From NCBI GenBank assembly GCA_027625095.1, contig JAQBXN010000005.1, forward strand, positions 86,959 through 146,310: 59,352 bases of DNA, given 5' to 3'. A program made the translations under genes and the position numbers. Shown here piece after piece: positions 1 to 8,848 of the stretch. The notes beneath the pieces were generated by a model. That model worked only from the letters and a program-made list of their open reading frames with translations. It was not told the origin of the DNA and ran no database searches. Source of the DNA: Planctomycetota bacterium (GTDB lineage: Bacteria > Planctomycetota > PUPC01 > JACPCR01). Every line of letters begins with the position of its first letter. The stretch's first letter is position 1.

Positions 1-1575
1 TGCGTAGCTGTGGATCATGTTGGTGGTACGTATTCGCCAAGCGAAATGGTGGATTTTACGCACGGCTTCAATGGACTCCTCACCGCCGGAAATCTGGTTG
101 TGTTCAAAGTAGAGGCGCATCCAGTGATAGTAGAGCTTGAACATGTCGATACGGTTCTGAACTTCGGGGGAATCGTCCAGGCGGGACGCTTCGTCAAGAT
201 CCTGCAGGCAGAGCCCGAGCACGCGGGTGGAGATGCGTTTGGTCTTGAATCGCTCGTAATATCGCTTCATAACCGGAGCAGCCAGCCCCCAGCATTGCAC
301 ATAAAAATCCTCGAGCAGGGCGTCGACATCGGCCTCCGTATTCCAGAGGAGTTTGGAGGCGATGTAATAGTTGAGCCCTTCCGGGGCCCATTGGTTGCCG
401 GATTCAGCGTTCATCGCAATTGCTCCCCGCTGATAGTAATACGGGATTCGCTGCCGCATCTTGTCGATCTGCCAGCGGGGCATGTCCCGATTCCAGATGA
501 TGACGTTGTAGTAATCGCGAATTCCGATGTATTTCGCTTTTTTCGACCAGCCTTCGAGGCTCTCATCAAGTCCGGCCTTATTGAACGCCGTGGCGACAAA
601 AATGATCACATTATCTCTGGCTTTGATGTTGGGCGGGATGGACGTGCCTGCATAACCGTACATCGCCACCAGCTTGTCGGGGTGCTTTTCTCGGATGGCA
701 TCGGCTACCTGGTTGGCAAGCCACAGGGCCTGGTCAGTCGTGCTACCGAGATCTTTACACCCGGTGCATTCGCACCACCCGGCCCCGTCGTTGGGAGACA
801 TGGAGATCATGGTGGGTGAGGTAGGGCTGCTGAAAAAATCAAGGGCGCGCTCGATGGCACGGACACGAATCTGCGGATTCGAGATGCATATCTGACCGTG
901 ATGAGTTCGTTTGCCGTTGATAAGGGGAAACCACTCGGGGTGCTCTTCAAAATCGAGGTCGCCGCGGGCAATTGCCGCGTAGGCGTGGCCCGTGCTGCCG
1001 GTCAGGCTGCCGCCCATCCGATTGTGGATGACCCAGTCTGAATACGCTTTGGCGTTTTCGGGAATCGGGCCGATGCCCCAGCCGTACCAGATTCGTCGTG
1101 TCTGGTAATCAGGTGTTTCCTGGAGATTGAATTCCGGAAACTCAAGCTTCTTGATGCGAGGGATGACCTCCCAGGGTTTTCCCGGAAAGTACCAGCGGCA
1201 ACCGAGCTTTTCGAGAAAGGTGAAGGTAGCGTGGCGGATGGCGAGTGGGGTGGTACCTGTGAACCAGGCGCCTGTAGGTACTGAAGTGATCTCGAATGTT
1301 TCGGGGCCGGCTTGTTTCCGGCCGTCTCCGAATCGCCTTGTGAGATACGAACCTGTAAGGGATACGTATATTGCGGCAGTATTGGCCATAGAGTCTGCAT
1401 CGGACCTATAGACTGTTGCCTCTCTACCATAAATTTGGGGCAGGTAGAAAGCCAGGGCGTCACCAGCCTGCACAATTTCGGAAGGAGGGTCCTTCGGCAG
1501 GTAGATGCCGATCTCTGCCCAGAGACCATTACTAGCCAGCAGTAGGAGAATTAGCAGGATGGATGGCGCTTTCAT
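1..1575 (-). CDS. Secreted DUF4838-family protein, C-terminus cut by window edge
   Basis: The frame is open from an ATG at 1575 to the left edge (525 codons, no stop), so the C-terminus is missing. A hydrophobic signal peptide spans about residues 1-20 (MKAPSILL...LLLASNGLWA). The mature part resembles DUF4838 proteins, which share the TIM-barrel layout of GH67/GH20-like enzymes. Recognisable blocks are LGCRWYFPG near residue 130 and a Cys-rich loop around MSMSPNDGAGWCECTGC, typical of the family. Members are common in polysaccharide-degrading bacteria, and a glycosidase-like role on exported substrate is plausible but not shown. No clear Shine-Dalgarno precedes the ATG. The gene lies just past the terminator that ends the upstream SOD gene, so it probably has its own promoter. 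Confidence 0.82.
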   Translation of the reverse strand, partial: MKAPSILLILLLLASNGLWAEIGIYLPKDPPSEIVQAGDALAFYLPQIYGREATVYRSDADSMANTAAIYVSLTGSYLTRRFGDGRKQAGPETFEITSVPTGAWFTGTTPLAIRHATFTFLEKLGCRWYFPGKPWEVIPRIKKLEFPEFNLQETPDYQTRRIWYGWGIGPIPENAKAYSDWVIHNRMGGSLTGSTGHAYAAIARGDLDFEEHPEWFPLINGKRTHHGQICISNPQIRVRAIERALDFFSSPTSPTMISMSPNDGAGWCECTGCKDLGSTTDQALWLANQVADAIREKHPDKLVAMYGYAGTSIPPNIKARDNVIIFVATAFNKAGLDESLEGWSKKAKYIGIRDYYNVIIWNRDMPRWQIDKMRQRIPYYYQRGAIAMNAESGNQWAPEGLNYYIASKLLWNTEADVDALLEDFYVQCWGLAAPVMKRYYERFKTKRISTRVLGLCLQDLDEASRLDDSPEVQNRIDMFKLYYHWMRLYFEHNQISGGEESIEAVRKIHHFAWRIRTTNMIHSYA

Positions 1576-1640
1576 CTTTGGTCTGCGATGACAATAATTC
1601 GACTACGAAACAAGAATGCTTACTCCGAATATTTGTTCCA

Positions 1641-1678
1641 ACAAAAAAGGCGCATTGCTGTAAGTGCAATGCGCCTTT
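1641..1678 (-). terminator. Rho-independent terminator after the superoxide dismutase gene
   Basis: A perfect 13-bp stem (AAAGGCGCATTGC, 1646-1658, paired with 1666-1678) encloses a 7-nt loop. Read on the minus strand it is followed by a run of six T. It lies 23 nt beyond the SOD stop codon and closes the minus-strand gene run that starts at 8848. Confidence 0.9.
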
Positions 1679-1700
1679 CAGTTTTACTGGCATTCAGAGC

Positions 1701-2315
1701 TTACGCCGTCGCGGCAGCATAATTTGCAGCGACTGCATCCCAATTTACCACTTTGAAGAACGCGGCGATGTAGTCCGGGCGCAGATTTTGGTATTTGAGG
1801 TAATAGGCGTGTTCCCAGACATCGATGCCGAGGATTGGGGTATTGCCGCACATGTACGGTGAATCCTGGTTGGCAGTGCTGGTGACTTCGAGTTTGCCTT
1901 TGCCATTGACGATGAGCCAGGCCCATCCACTGCCGAAGCGCGTGGCGGCTGCATTCGAGAAAGCTGTCTTGAAGTCCGCAAAGCTGCCGAACGCACCCTT
2001 GATGGCATCCCCGAGGGCGCCACTCGGCTCTCCTCCACTGCCCGGGCCCATGACACTCCAGAAGAGTGTGTGGTTGGCGTGCCCGCCACCGTTGTTCTGG
2101 ACAGCACTCCTGATGGCCTCGGGCACATCCTTGATGCCGCGGAGCAGGTCTTCGATGCTCTTGGCAGCGAGGCCAGCGTGACCTTCCAGGGCGGCGTTTA
2201 CTTTGGCGACATAACCAGCGTGATGCTTGCCGTAATGAATGCCCATAGTACGTGCATCGATATGGGGCTCGAGAGCGGCTTCAGCGTATGGTAGTGGGGC
2301 TTGTTTGTAAGCCAT
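1701..2315 (-). CDS. sodA: Superoxide dismutase, Mn-type of the Fe/Mn family
   Basis: This 204-aa cytosolic enzyme dismutates superoxide to oxygen and hydrogen peroxide. Length and motifs fit the Fe/Mn SOD family end to end: N-terminal helical hairpin with HYGKHH, the [11 protein letters not shown] block, and [13 protein letters not shown] near the C-terminus. Metal ligands are visible at H27, H82, D165 and H169. The active-site Gln sits in the C-terminal domain (TANQDSP, Q150) and Gly at the NGGGHANH position, the Mn-SOD arrangement rather than the Fe-SOD one; cambialistic use cannot be excluded. A good Shine-Dalgarno (AGGAG) sits about 8 nt before the ATG. It is the last gene before the terminator and fits the stress theme of the upstream genes. 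There is no signal peptide. Confidence 0.97.
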   Translation of the reverse strand: MAYKQAPLPYAEAALEPHIDARTMGIHYGKHHAGYVAKVNAALEGHAGLAAKSIEDLLRGIKDVPEAIRSAVQNNGGGHANHTLFWSVMGPGSGGEPSGALGDAIKGAFGSFADFKTAFSNAAATRFGSGWAWLIVNGKGKLEVTSTANQDSPYMCGNTPILGIDVWEHAYYLKYQNLRPDYIAAFFKVVNWDAVAANYAAATA

Positions 2316-2506
2316 ATCAAAATCTCCTGAGTTAGAGAGTAGTTCGTAACGACGATAGATTCGGTGCCTGTCAATGGCCGGAGTTCAGAGTGCGAAAGGC
2401 CGGATGGTGCCGCCGACTTTGTTGGAGCCTGTCGTATTCTGAAACCCATCATCCTGAAGGCCACGGCATTTTAGAAGGGCGAAATGGGGCGTCAAATGGA
2501 CGTCGG

Positions 2507-2797
2507 TCAGCGACCCACCACACTGGCCACCGCAGCCTTCTGCAATTCCCTCAGAGATTTCATAATGTCGTACGCTGAGAGCTCGCACAGCAGGCGAGTG
2601 ACCTTTGCGTGCAGTTCGTCATCGAGGTGTGGCTCGACTTCTTTAAGAGCCTCGATGAGACGGGCTTCCTGTGCGAGCATCTCGCTTTCATCGATCACCC
2701 CGTCGGCGAGAGCGTCCGCGAAGGTTTCGAGTCGCTGAACGTACTCGGCAAATTGCGGCACCTGAGTTTCGGCATCCAGCCAGTTTGTGCGAGGCAT
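2507..2797 (-). CDS. Small helical protein of the PspA/AAA gene run, unknown function
   Basis: This is a 96-aa, acidic, mostly helical protein (MPRTNWLDAET... ending SVVGR) with no membrane segment or signal peptide. I do not recognise a named family. The middle part (LADGVIDESEMLAQEARLIE, then VEPHLDDELHAKVTRLL) looks like a compact helical bundle, loosely like TerB-type acidic helical proteins, but I cannot support that assignment. It has a strong Shine-Dalgarno (AGGAG, 7 nt before ATG) and starts 62 nt after the AAA ATPase stop, so it is probably co-transcribed. It may be an adaptor or regulator of the ATPase/PspA pair. The reading frame is well supported by the ribosome site and codon use. 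Confidence 0.8.
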   Translation of the reverse strand: MPRTNWLDAETQVPQFAEYVQRLETFADALADGVIDESEMLAQEARLIEALKEVEPHLDDELHAKVTRLLCELSAYDIMKSLRELQKAAVASVVGR

Positions 2798-2859
2798 TTT
2801 AATCTCCTGTTAAAGAATTGAACAAGGCAGCAGAGGGAAGGGTGCAGCGGGTGTGATGT

Positions 2860-4596
2860 CTATCCTTCGACCCTCATTCGTAAATCTTGGATTTGATTTT
2901 TCAACTTTGATCTGAATGCCGGGGCCTTTGCCTCATTCCTCAATCGCTCAGGGAGGAACTGAGAATCTGTGCATTCCAATATGGCTATCTTTTCCTGCAA
3001 TTCTTTTTCAGGATCGTCACTAGACGCTATGAAAGAGTCCAACGAGGATTGAAGGATTTCCCTGGTCAATTCAGACATGTTACGCAGGAGAGCCGTTCGC
3101 CAGGCGCGGGTGACGATGCCTTCGATATCCGCGCCGCTTAATTTCGATTCCGTTGAGACATGTGGAACGGCCTCTGAAGTGAGTATTGCTCCGACTTTCT
3201 TCGCCTGCACTTCGAACATCTGCCGGATTTCCGATTCATCGGCGGGATAAAACAGTGGAATGTGAATTTCGGCCCGACCCTGACGTTTGATATCGACTGG
3301 CAGCATGTCGGGCCGGCATGTAAGCAGGAACCAGATGATTCGGCCCCGATATTTGGTATCGCCCATTTGAGCAGCAAGCATTGAAAAGACTCGACTGGCC
3401 GTGCCGGAGTCGCCACCAGAATCTCGGTCCCCAACGGCGGCGTCCGCCTCATCAATGACAACTGCGACAGGCCCCATAGCCCGGAGGACGCGAAGAATTT
3501 TTTCGAAATTGCCTTCGGTCTCACCAACATACTTGGAGCGAAAATTCAGGAGCTTCACCACGGGAAGGCCGACTGTCCCGGCATAGCATTGAGTGAGAAA
3601 GGATTTGCCGGTGCCGACGGGGCCGCAGATAAGGTAGCCCATCGGGACAGCGTTGAGGTGACCATTTCTCAGCAGGTCGGCATCTTCTTTAAGCCTTGCC
3701 TTGGCCTGCCCGTGGCCGACTACCATGTCAAGTTTGTGAGAGGGCTCCTGGAATTCGAGGAAGCCCTGGCATTCACGTTCAATCATGTCTTTCTTGAAGG
3801 ATTTAAATCGCGCTTCGTCGATTCGGCGGCCAGCGTGCTCGGCCTGCCGAAGCAAGACCTCGATATTACGGAGTGTGAGTCCGGCAGAGAGGCAGGCAAG
3901 CTGTTCGGCCGAATAGTCTGAATGAGCTTCGAACTCGCATTTCGGATGGGCTGCTTCGATGAACTGCTTTCTTTCGCTTTCATCAGGAAATGGAATTTCA
4001 ATACTCTCAACGTGTGGATTTCGGATAAGCCTCGGGTCCAGGTCGCTCAATTGTTCGGTGATCAGGATGACCGCCACGTTGATTCGTTTGAGATAATTGT
4101 CTTGAGCCCAGTTGAGCAGTGTGACCAGATTAGCGGCGTTCTGTGACGCAGTGTTGCCCCGGGCAGAGGGTGCTACAAATTGGGAATGCTGAACGATCAG
4201 TGCGCTGCTGAGAGGGGAGTTGCTTGAATTGGTGAGTTGCTTTTCGAGAAACTGATCGAGCAGATGAAGGACATTGCTTGGATCTTTGGGTAAGTCTTTT
4301 ACTTCCCCGAAGTGTTTGCTGACTATGCTCACCATCTGCCGCAACCTCTGTGAATCTATCCCAGCCAGAGGGCGTAGACCGCGACTGAGGTCGTAACTCA
4401 TGACCAGATCCCATCTACCAAAAACCTGCCGGGCAAGGAAGTCAGCCACTGACAGATACTCACCTTCCTTGTGCTGGGGTGAATGGATCAGGTCAAAAAC
4501 ATTTCCATGCAACAGGAACAGACAGGATGTGCCGGAGACGTAAGCATCGTTCAGTTCCTTGGCCCAGACAGGGAAATTATCGGGCAGTGAAGGCAT
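2860..4596 (-). CDS. AAA-family ATPase with degenerate N-terminal and active C-terminal AAA modules
   Basis: The 578-aa protein is counted from the ATG at 4596 (MPSLPDNFPVW); the frame extends 15 codons upstream but that part looks untranslated. Residues about 1-260 look like an AAA module without a P-loop: they keep the DPRLIRNPHVESIEIPFPD strand/arginine region and the LACLSAGLTLRNIEVLL lid helix. Residues about 285-560 form an active module: Walker A GPVGTGKS (325-332), Walker B VVIDEAD (379-385), sensor-1 FLLTCRPD, and arginines in DIKRQGRAEI. Tandem modules with one dead copy are common in AAA remodelling machines. The gene lies 98 nt after pspA on the same strand, suggesting it acts on PspA polymers or a shared membrane substrate (inference). 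No good Shine-Dalgarno is visible at 4596. Confidence 0.88.
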   Translation of the reverse strand: MPSLPDNFPVWAKELNDAYVSGTSCLFLLHGNVFDLIHSPQHKEGEYLSVADFLARQVFGRWDLVMSYDLSRGLRPLAGIDSQRLRQMVSIVSKHFGEVKDLPKDPSNVLHLLDQFLEKQLTNSSNSPLSSALIVQHSQFVAPSARGNTASQNAANLVTLLNWAQDNYLKRINVAVILITEQLSDLDPRLIRNPHVESIEIPFPDESERKQFIEAAHPKCEFEAHSDYSAEQLACLSAGLTLRNIEVLLRQAEHAGRRIDEARFKSFKKDMIERECQGFLEFQEPSHKLDMVVGHGQAKARLKEDADLLRNGHLNAVPMGYLICGPVGTGKSFLTQCYAGTVGLPVVKLLNFRSKYVGETEGNFEKILRVLRAMGPVAVVIDEADAAVGDRDSGGDSGTASRVFSMLAAQMGDTKYRGRIIWFLLTCRPDMLPVDIKRQGRAEIHIPLFYPADESEIRQMFEVQAKKVGAILTSEAVPHVSTESKLSGADIEGIVTRAWRTALLRNMSELTREILQSSLDSFIASSDDPEKELQEKIAILECTDSQFLPERLRNEAKAPAFRSKLKNQIQDLRMRVEG

Positions 4597-4600
4597 GGAC

Positions 4601-4624
4601 GTAATGAGTAATAAGTAATGATTA
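4601..4624. repeat. Short TAAT/TTAC-rich intergenic array
   Basis: Three loosely spaced GTAATGA/GTAATAA-type units lie in the pspA-AAA gap. They resemble tracts at 5520-5542 and 48364-48380. Function unknown; possibly a degenerate short intergenic repeat. Confidence 0.35.
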
Positions 4625-4694
4625 ATTCCGAGGCATTCCATTCCCCGAAACGTCCATCGCTACGCCAGTCCTGCATTCACCATTCACCTCTCTC

Positions 4695-5450
4695 TTACGC
4701 AGTTTCCGCCTCTTCTTCCTCTTCTTCAGGGCCGAGTTCCTTCACCCCCTGCCGAACATTCACCGTCTCAGGCGTCCGCAAACCGAGTTCTTCCTCGAAG
4801 GCCGCAAGGGCATCTTCGGCCTCCGCCTTCTGAATCAATTCTTCGGATTCGATTTCGGCCGCCTTCTCCGAGGCCATGTCCGCGGCCACCAGTGAGCGAG
4901 CGCGGTTGGTATCGATCTCGTCCTGGATCATTTCCTCGATCTGACCGATATCAGAGGTGATACCGCCATCAAAAGATTCGGAAAGCTTCGAGAGTTCGGC
5001 TGTCACTCTTACCATCTTCATTTCTGCGTCGAATTTGCGGATTTTCTGCTGAAGATCTCGAATGCGTTGGGTTGACTGCTTAATGCGTTTGAGATTGTTC
5101 TCGTAGGTAGCCTCATGCAATTCATGCTGCTCTTTGACATCGGCGAGTCGGGCCTTGGCCTGCTGAAGATTAAGTGCAAGTTCCCCGGCCAGCTCACGAT
5201 TACCAGCTTTGAGATGTGCTTTGATTCTGGCGGTCAAGGCGGCAACGTCGTTCTCGCTGTTCCCGACCTGACGCTCGACTTTTTTCACTAAGGTTCTGTA
5301 CTGCACCAGGCCCTCACGACTTTCCTTGAGCTGTTCCACTGCCCGGTCATGTTCGAGCTGGAGCTGGGCAATAGGGTCAGCGGACCAAACGGCATTGGCG
5401 GCCTTGTTAAACTGCGCCGCCATGGCGTTCCACAGTCTGCGAAAGATCAT
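4695..5450 (-). CDS. pspA: PspA/IM30-family membrane-remodelling protein
   Basis: This 251-aa protein matches the PspA/Vipp1 (IM30) family throughout. It starts with an amphipathic N-terminal segment (MIFRRLWNAMAAQFNKAANAV), followed by DPIAQLQLEHDRAVEQLKESR and long coiled-coil helices to about residue 200. The family forms ESCRT-III-like polymers on the inner face of the cytoplasmic membrane and protects it during stress (established for PspA and Vipp1). The C-terminus is unusual: an acidic tail rich in Glu (GPEEEEEEAETA) replaces the usual end. A good Shine-Dalgarno (GAGGAA) precedes the ATG. It sits between the HIT gene and a tandem AAA ATPase and downstream of two NfeD-domain genes, a membrane-stress context. 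No PspF-type regulator or PspB/PspC gene is nearby. Confidence 0.93.
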   Translation of the reverse strand: MIFRRLWNAMAAQFNKAANAVWSADPIAQLQLEHDRAVEQLKESREGLVQYRTLVKKVERQVGNSENDVAALTARIKAHLKAGNRELAGELALNLQQAKARLADVKEQHELHEATYENNLKRIKQSTQRIRDLQQKIRKFDAEMKMVRVTAELSKLSESFDGGITSDIGQIEEMIQDEIDTNRARSLVAADMASEKAAEIESEELIQKAEAEDALAAFEEELGLRTPETVNVRQGVKELGPEEEEEEAETA

Positions 5451-5519
5451 GATCGGTTCCTCTTCAGGTGATAGGAATGGTGTGCCGAATCATCGTATTT
5501 GCAAGGGATGATTAGTCAA

Positions 5520-5542
5520 TAACGTAATGCGTAACGCGTAAG
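5520..5542. repeat. Short GTAAYGC-rich intergenic array
   Basis: The tract reads TAACGTAATGCGTAACGCGTAAG, i.e. tandem 7- to 8-nt units with TTACG on the opposite strand. It lies in the 227-nt HIT-pspA gap; compare 4601-4624 and 48364-48380. Confidence 0.4.
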
Positions 5543-5677
5543 CTGGGGGTTGTCGTGATTGGCGACTCAGCTTGTACGCGGTTCGTGATTCGGCCGTTGA
5601 GAGGTGACGTTCTTTCCTGCTTCCCGCGCTCGCATCTTCACCCAATCCTCGTGGCCTGCTTATGTATTATGTGTTGC

Positions 5678-6031
5678 TCATTGCCTCAGCAGCATCGGCC
5701 CGAGCGGCCTGCCACCCAGCAGGTGCATGTGAATGTGATACACCTCCTGGCCACCATGCCTGTTGCAATTCATCATCAGTCGGTAGCCGTCTTCGGCAAT
5801 CCCTTCTTCTTTGGCAATCCTGGCGGCGACGGTAAACAGCCGTCCGAGAGTTGTTTCATCCGCTTCGGTGACATCGTTCGCGGTCGGGATGAGTTTGTTC
5901 GGGATGATCAGGATGTGTGTCGGCGCCTGCGGATTGATATCGCGAAACGCGGTCACAAGTTCATCCTGATAGACGATATCGGCGGGAATTTCTTTTCGAA
6001 TAATCTTGCTGAAGATGGTTTCTACGGCCAT
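5678..6031 (-). CDS. HIT-family nucleotide phosphoramidase (HinT-like)
   Basis: This 117-aa cytosolic protein has the full histidine-triad fold and usual HinT length. It begins [21 protein letters not shown], continues with the [17 protein letters not shown] block, and ends with the catalytic triad HIHMH (H99, H101, H103) followed by [11 protein letters not shown]101 would be the nucleophile. The family hydrolyses purine nucleoside phosphoramidates and adenylated compounds; the physiological substrate here is unknown. A strong Shine-Dalgarno (AGGAG, 8 nt) supports the start. It starts 38 nt after the short NfeD gene, so co-transcription is likely, although a functional link to PspA and NfeD is not evident. 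Confidence 0.95.
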   Translation of the reverse strand: MAVETIFSKIIRKEIPADIVYQDELVTAFRDINPQAPTHILIIPNKLIPTANDVTEADETTLGRLFTVAARIAKEEGIAEDGYRLMMNCNRHGGQEVYHIHMHLLGGRPLGPMLLRQ

Positions 6032-6069
6032 GGAACAAGCTCCTGGAATGATTAATTAGAAGGGGAATC

Positions 6070-6531
6070 TCAACCCTTTTGCTCGCGCACAAATATCGTA
6101 TTCCCCTCTACGCGGGTCACTGTGACCTTGACCTCCGGATCGATCATGCCGTGTTCCGCCTGTGCGCTGTATCTTTCCCCTCCGATCTCCGCAGTTCCCA
6201 TTGGCCGGAGGGGGGAGATTGTCAGCCCGGAAGCACCGATCAGACGATGGTATTCATGGCCCTGGTTGAAACCTTCGTTGCTTGAGAGCTCGGCCTTTAC
6301 CGCGTGGCGAGGCATAATGATCATAATTCCGGCCGGGATGGTGATCAGTGTTGAAACAATCATGAATATGCCCGTCAAGGTGCTTCCCTGGTAGAGAGCA
6401 GATCCTGCCGCCACAATGATTAGCGCGCCGCCAATGACGCCGACAATCCCGCCAGGGATGAACAATTCACCGGTCACAAAGGCCAAGCCAAGAACAAAGA
6501 GTATCCAAATGATGTGAAGCTCAAGATTCAT
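6070..6531 (-). CDS. Short NfeD-family membrane protein
   Basis: The 153-aa protein has two to three hydrophobic N-terminal segments (MNLELHIIWILFVLGLAFV, then GGIVGVIGGALIIVAAGSA and GIFMIVSTLITIPAGIMII). A C-terminal OB-fold NfeD domain follows, starting at LIGASGLTISPLRPMGTAEI and ending VEGNTIFVREQ. The family sits in the cytoplasmic membrane and usually works with SPFH/flotillin-type or stomatin-like partners; no such partner is encoded here. The same C-terminal motif (SGTAMTPLRPSGTADI) recurs at the end of the upstream ClpP/NfeD protein, so the two are paralogous in that domain. It is separated from that gene by 109 nt. Confidence 0.9.
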   Translation of the reverse strand: MNLELHIIWILFVLGLAFVTGELFIPGGIVGVIGGALIIVAAGSALYQGSTLTGIFMIVSTLITIPAGIMIIMPRHAVKAELSSNEGFNQGHEYHRLIGASGLTISPLRPMGTAEIGGERYSAQAEHGMIDPEVKVTVTRVEGNTIFVREQKG

Positions 6532-6640
6532 TGCAGTATTCGATGCTTGGGTGGGAATGCTTCCCGTAGGGAATGCCTACAAGTTAAATTTGTATTGGCG
6601 AAGTGGCAATCCTGCCATCAGCTTCCACCTCGCGGGGTAA

Positions 6641-8848
6641 TCAAGAATCCACCACATCCACTGGTTTAACGACGATCTTGTTGCCTTCGATGCGGATGAT
6701 TTCGACAGAAGCCATCGACTCAATGAATTCGCCATCGGAAGTGACATCCAGGATCTTGCCGTTGATATCCGCCGTGCCGGACGGCCGGAGTGGTGTCATC
6801 GCTGTACCGGATTTTCCGAGCAGCATCATCCGAGTGTCCGCCGAAGGGGCTCCGGGAACGTCTGTAACTAATTCGCTCATGACTGCGATACGGTTCAGCA
6901 CACCTGAAAGCGAGAGAGAGCGTCGCAATATGAAGATGCCACCAACCATGACGAAGAGCATCACGCCGAAGGTAGTAAGCGCGCGATTGATATCCTCCGG
7001 ATTCGACAGGAATTCTCCGGTATCAAATACCTCTCCTTCTGGAATATATGCAAGGACCAGGCTAACCAGGATGAGGGTCCCACCGAGAAAGCCAATCACC
7101 CCGAAACCGGGCAAGGCGAGGAGCTCGATTGCCACAAGCGCAAACCCGAGCAGGAAGATAAGAATCTCAAGTGAGTTGGCGTTCTCTACCATGTATTGCG
7201 ACCACAACGCCATGGAAAGGCACAATACGCCGGTAAATCCAGCAATGCCAAATCCCGGAGTGATGAATTCAATAAAAAGAGTGATGAAGCCAATCGCCAT
7301 GAGCGGCCCACAGACGTAAGGGCTCGATACAAAACGAGCGAATCTCTCTAGAGAACTCATGGCGTAGCGGGTGACATCAGGACGATCTAACCCAAGCTCG
7401 TTCCAGAGTTCGTCTTCGTTCTTCAGAGTCTTCGTGCTTAGCTTGTGCTTCTCAGCGTCCGAAGCCGCCATGTTGTAGATATCGCCCTTCGCGCACAGGA
7501 CGGTTACCTCCTCAAAGTGTCGACGGTCCTGTTCCGCCCGTGCCTTGGCCTGCGGAATTTCATCTCGGTAGTAGAGCTTTCGGTCGCCATCAATGCTGCA
7601 CTCTACGAGTTCAAGGTCAGGGTCGACCATAGGCTCGACAAGCCTGTACGGAAACCCGTTCTTTTCAGCGAGCGCCTTCATCTTGCCCTTTACTCCAGAA
7701 ATAATTTTTCGTCCGGTTGAATTGCCGCCGAGTTGAATGGGAAGGGTTGAACCAATGTTGGTGCCTTCAAGCATGTATATTTTGTCGCAGGCGACCGCGA
7801 TCCACGCCCCTGCAGATATCGCCTTGTTTGTGACGAATGCGATGGTCGGAATCGGATCTGCACCACCGATAAAGTCGGCAATCTTGTCCGCAGAATCCAC
7901 ACGCCCGCCCCATGTATCGATGGCGATGACGATGTAATCAACCTTGTCCTTTTTTGCTTCCAGAATCTTCCGACGAATGAAACCGACCTGGACGTTGTCG
8001 ACCATATTGCCTTTGTCTCGAATCGGAATGACGGCGACTTTCTTGCCCGGCACTCCGGTCGGGGAAACGGCCGGGGCAATTACTGGACTGCTGCTCTCAT
8101 TCTTTTCAGTCTTTGATTTCTGTAACTCGACCTGACCGTAGATTTCCACGTCCGCCGCAGACAACTGGTAGAGGCCGAAGAGCTGTTCTCTGCCCGATAC
8201 AATTTTTTTAGCAAGTCCGATCACCACTGCATCTTCCGCGTCGAGAGTAAGAATCTTGTTCTTCTCAACCACAGTACGCTCAACAGTGGTTTTCTCGAGT
8301 TGTGCGGGAGGCAGTGACTTCAATTCGGCCTCGGTGTAATAGCGGATACCTGCAGGCGTGCGCACTTCCAAGACCTGCAAATCCGGATCGACCATGGCCT
8401 CGGCCAGCCTTCGTGAAAACCCGCGCTGCCGGGCGTAACTGGAAAGCGAGGTTCGGAGTGGCGAGAGCTTATTTTCATCGCCACCGGGGATACCGGCATT
8501 GCCAATCGTTGCCTTGCGAGCCATGATGATTTCGCTACTTGCCATCGCTATGACGGCGCCTGCCGCGTAGCCCTTGTCCTTAATGAAGGCCACCACTTTG
8601 AGAGCGGCGGCCTCTTGAATAGCCTCAGCGATATCCCTGCCGTAGATGGGATCACCTTCACTAATATCAATCTCGATGAAGACCAGCTCAATGCCGCGTG
8701 CCTGAGCATCCTTCAATGCCTGCTTCGTATGATCGATGACCGGCGCGTATACCGCCGCGTTTAGAGGAATTAGAATCGCCTTATATTCGGCCTGCAAGAC
8801 CGCAAAGGTGCACATAAGCAGTGAAAAAAATACCCTCAATCCGGTCAT
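6641..8848 (-). CDS. Long NfeD protein with two ClpP/SppA-like domains, the first lacking the catalytic Ser
   Basis: The ATG at 8848 is chosen because it gives a signal peptide (MTGLRVFFSLLMCTFAVLQA); upstream codons lack one. The product is 735 aa. Residues about 22-235 and 268-500 are two ClpP/crotonase-fold serine protease domains of the NfeD type. The second keeps the nucleophile motif NKAISAGAW (Ser345) and the DTWGG oxyanion region. In the first the equivalent motif is KGYAAGAV, with Ala95 at the Ser position, so that copy looks catalytically dead. Four or more membrane segments follow (about 545-650), and a C-terminal NfeD OB-fold. Known long NfeD proteases cleave hydrophobic stretches of membrane partners such as stomatins (established for archaeal NfeD). 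It is probably the first gene of the run that includes pspA. Confidence 0.9.
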   Translation of the reverse strand: MTGLRVFFSLLMCTFAVLQAEYKAILIPLNAAVYAPVIDHTKQALKDAQARGIELVFIEIDISEGDPIYGRDIAEAIQEAAALKVVAFIKDKGYAAGAVIAMASSEIIMARKATIGNAGIPGGDENKLSPLRTSLSSYARQRGFSRRLAEAMVDPDLQVLEVRTPAGIRYYTEAELKSLPPAQLEKTTVERTVVEKNKILTLDAEDAVVIGLAKKIVSGREQLFGLYQLSAADVEIYGQVELQKSKTEKNESSSPVIAPAVSPTGVPGKKVAVIPIRDKGNMVDNVQVGFIRRKILEAKKDKVDYIVIAIDTWGGRVDSADKIADFIGGADPIPTIAFVTNKAISAGAWIAVACDKIYMLEGTNIGSTLPIQLGGNSTGRKIISGVKGKMKALAEKNGFPYRLVEPMVDPDLELVECSIDGDRKLYYRDEIPQAKARAEQDRRHFEEVTVLCAKGDIYNMAASDAEKHKLSTKTLKNEDELWNELGLDRPDVTRYAMSSLERFARFVSSPYVCGPLMAIGFITLFIEFITPGFGIAGFTGVLCLSMALWSQYMVENANSLEILIFLLGFALVAIELLALPGFGVIGFLGGTLILVSLVLAYIPEGEVFDTGEFLSNPEDINRALTTFGVMLFVMVGGIFILRRSLSLSGVLNRIAVMSELVTDVPGAPSADTRMMLLGKSGTAMTPLRPSGTADINGKILDVTSDGEFIESMASVEIIRIEGNKIVVKPVDVVDS

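Noticed and set aside
10..819. A 269-aa plus-strand open frame
   Set aside because: It runs antisense to the DUF4838 gene, whose frame is supported by a signal peptide and family blocks. No ribosome site was seen.
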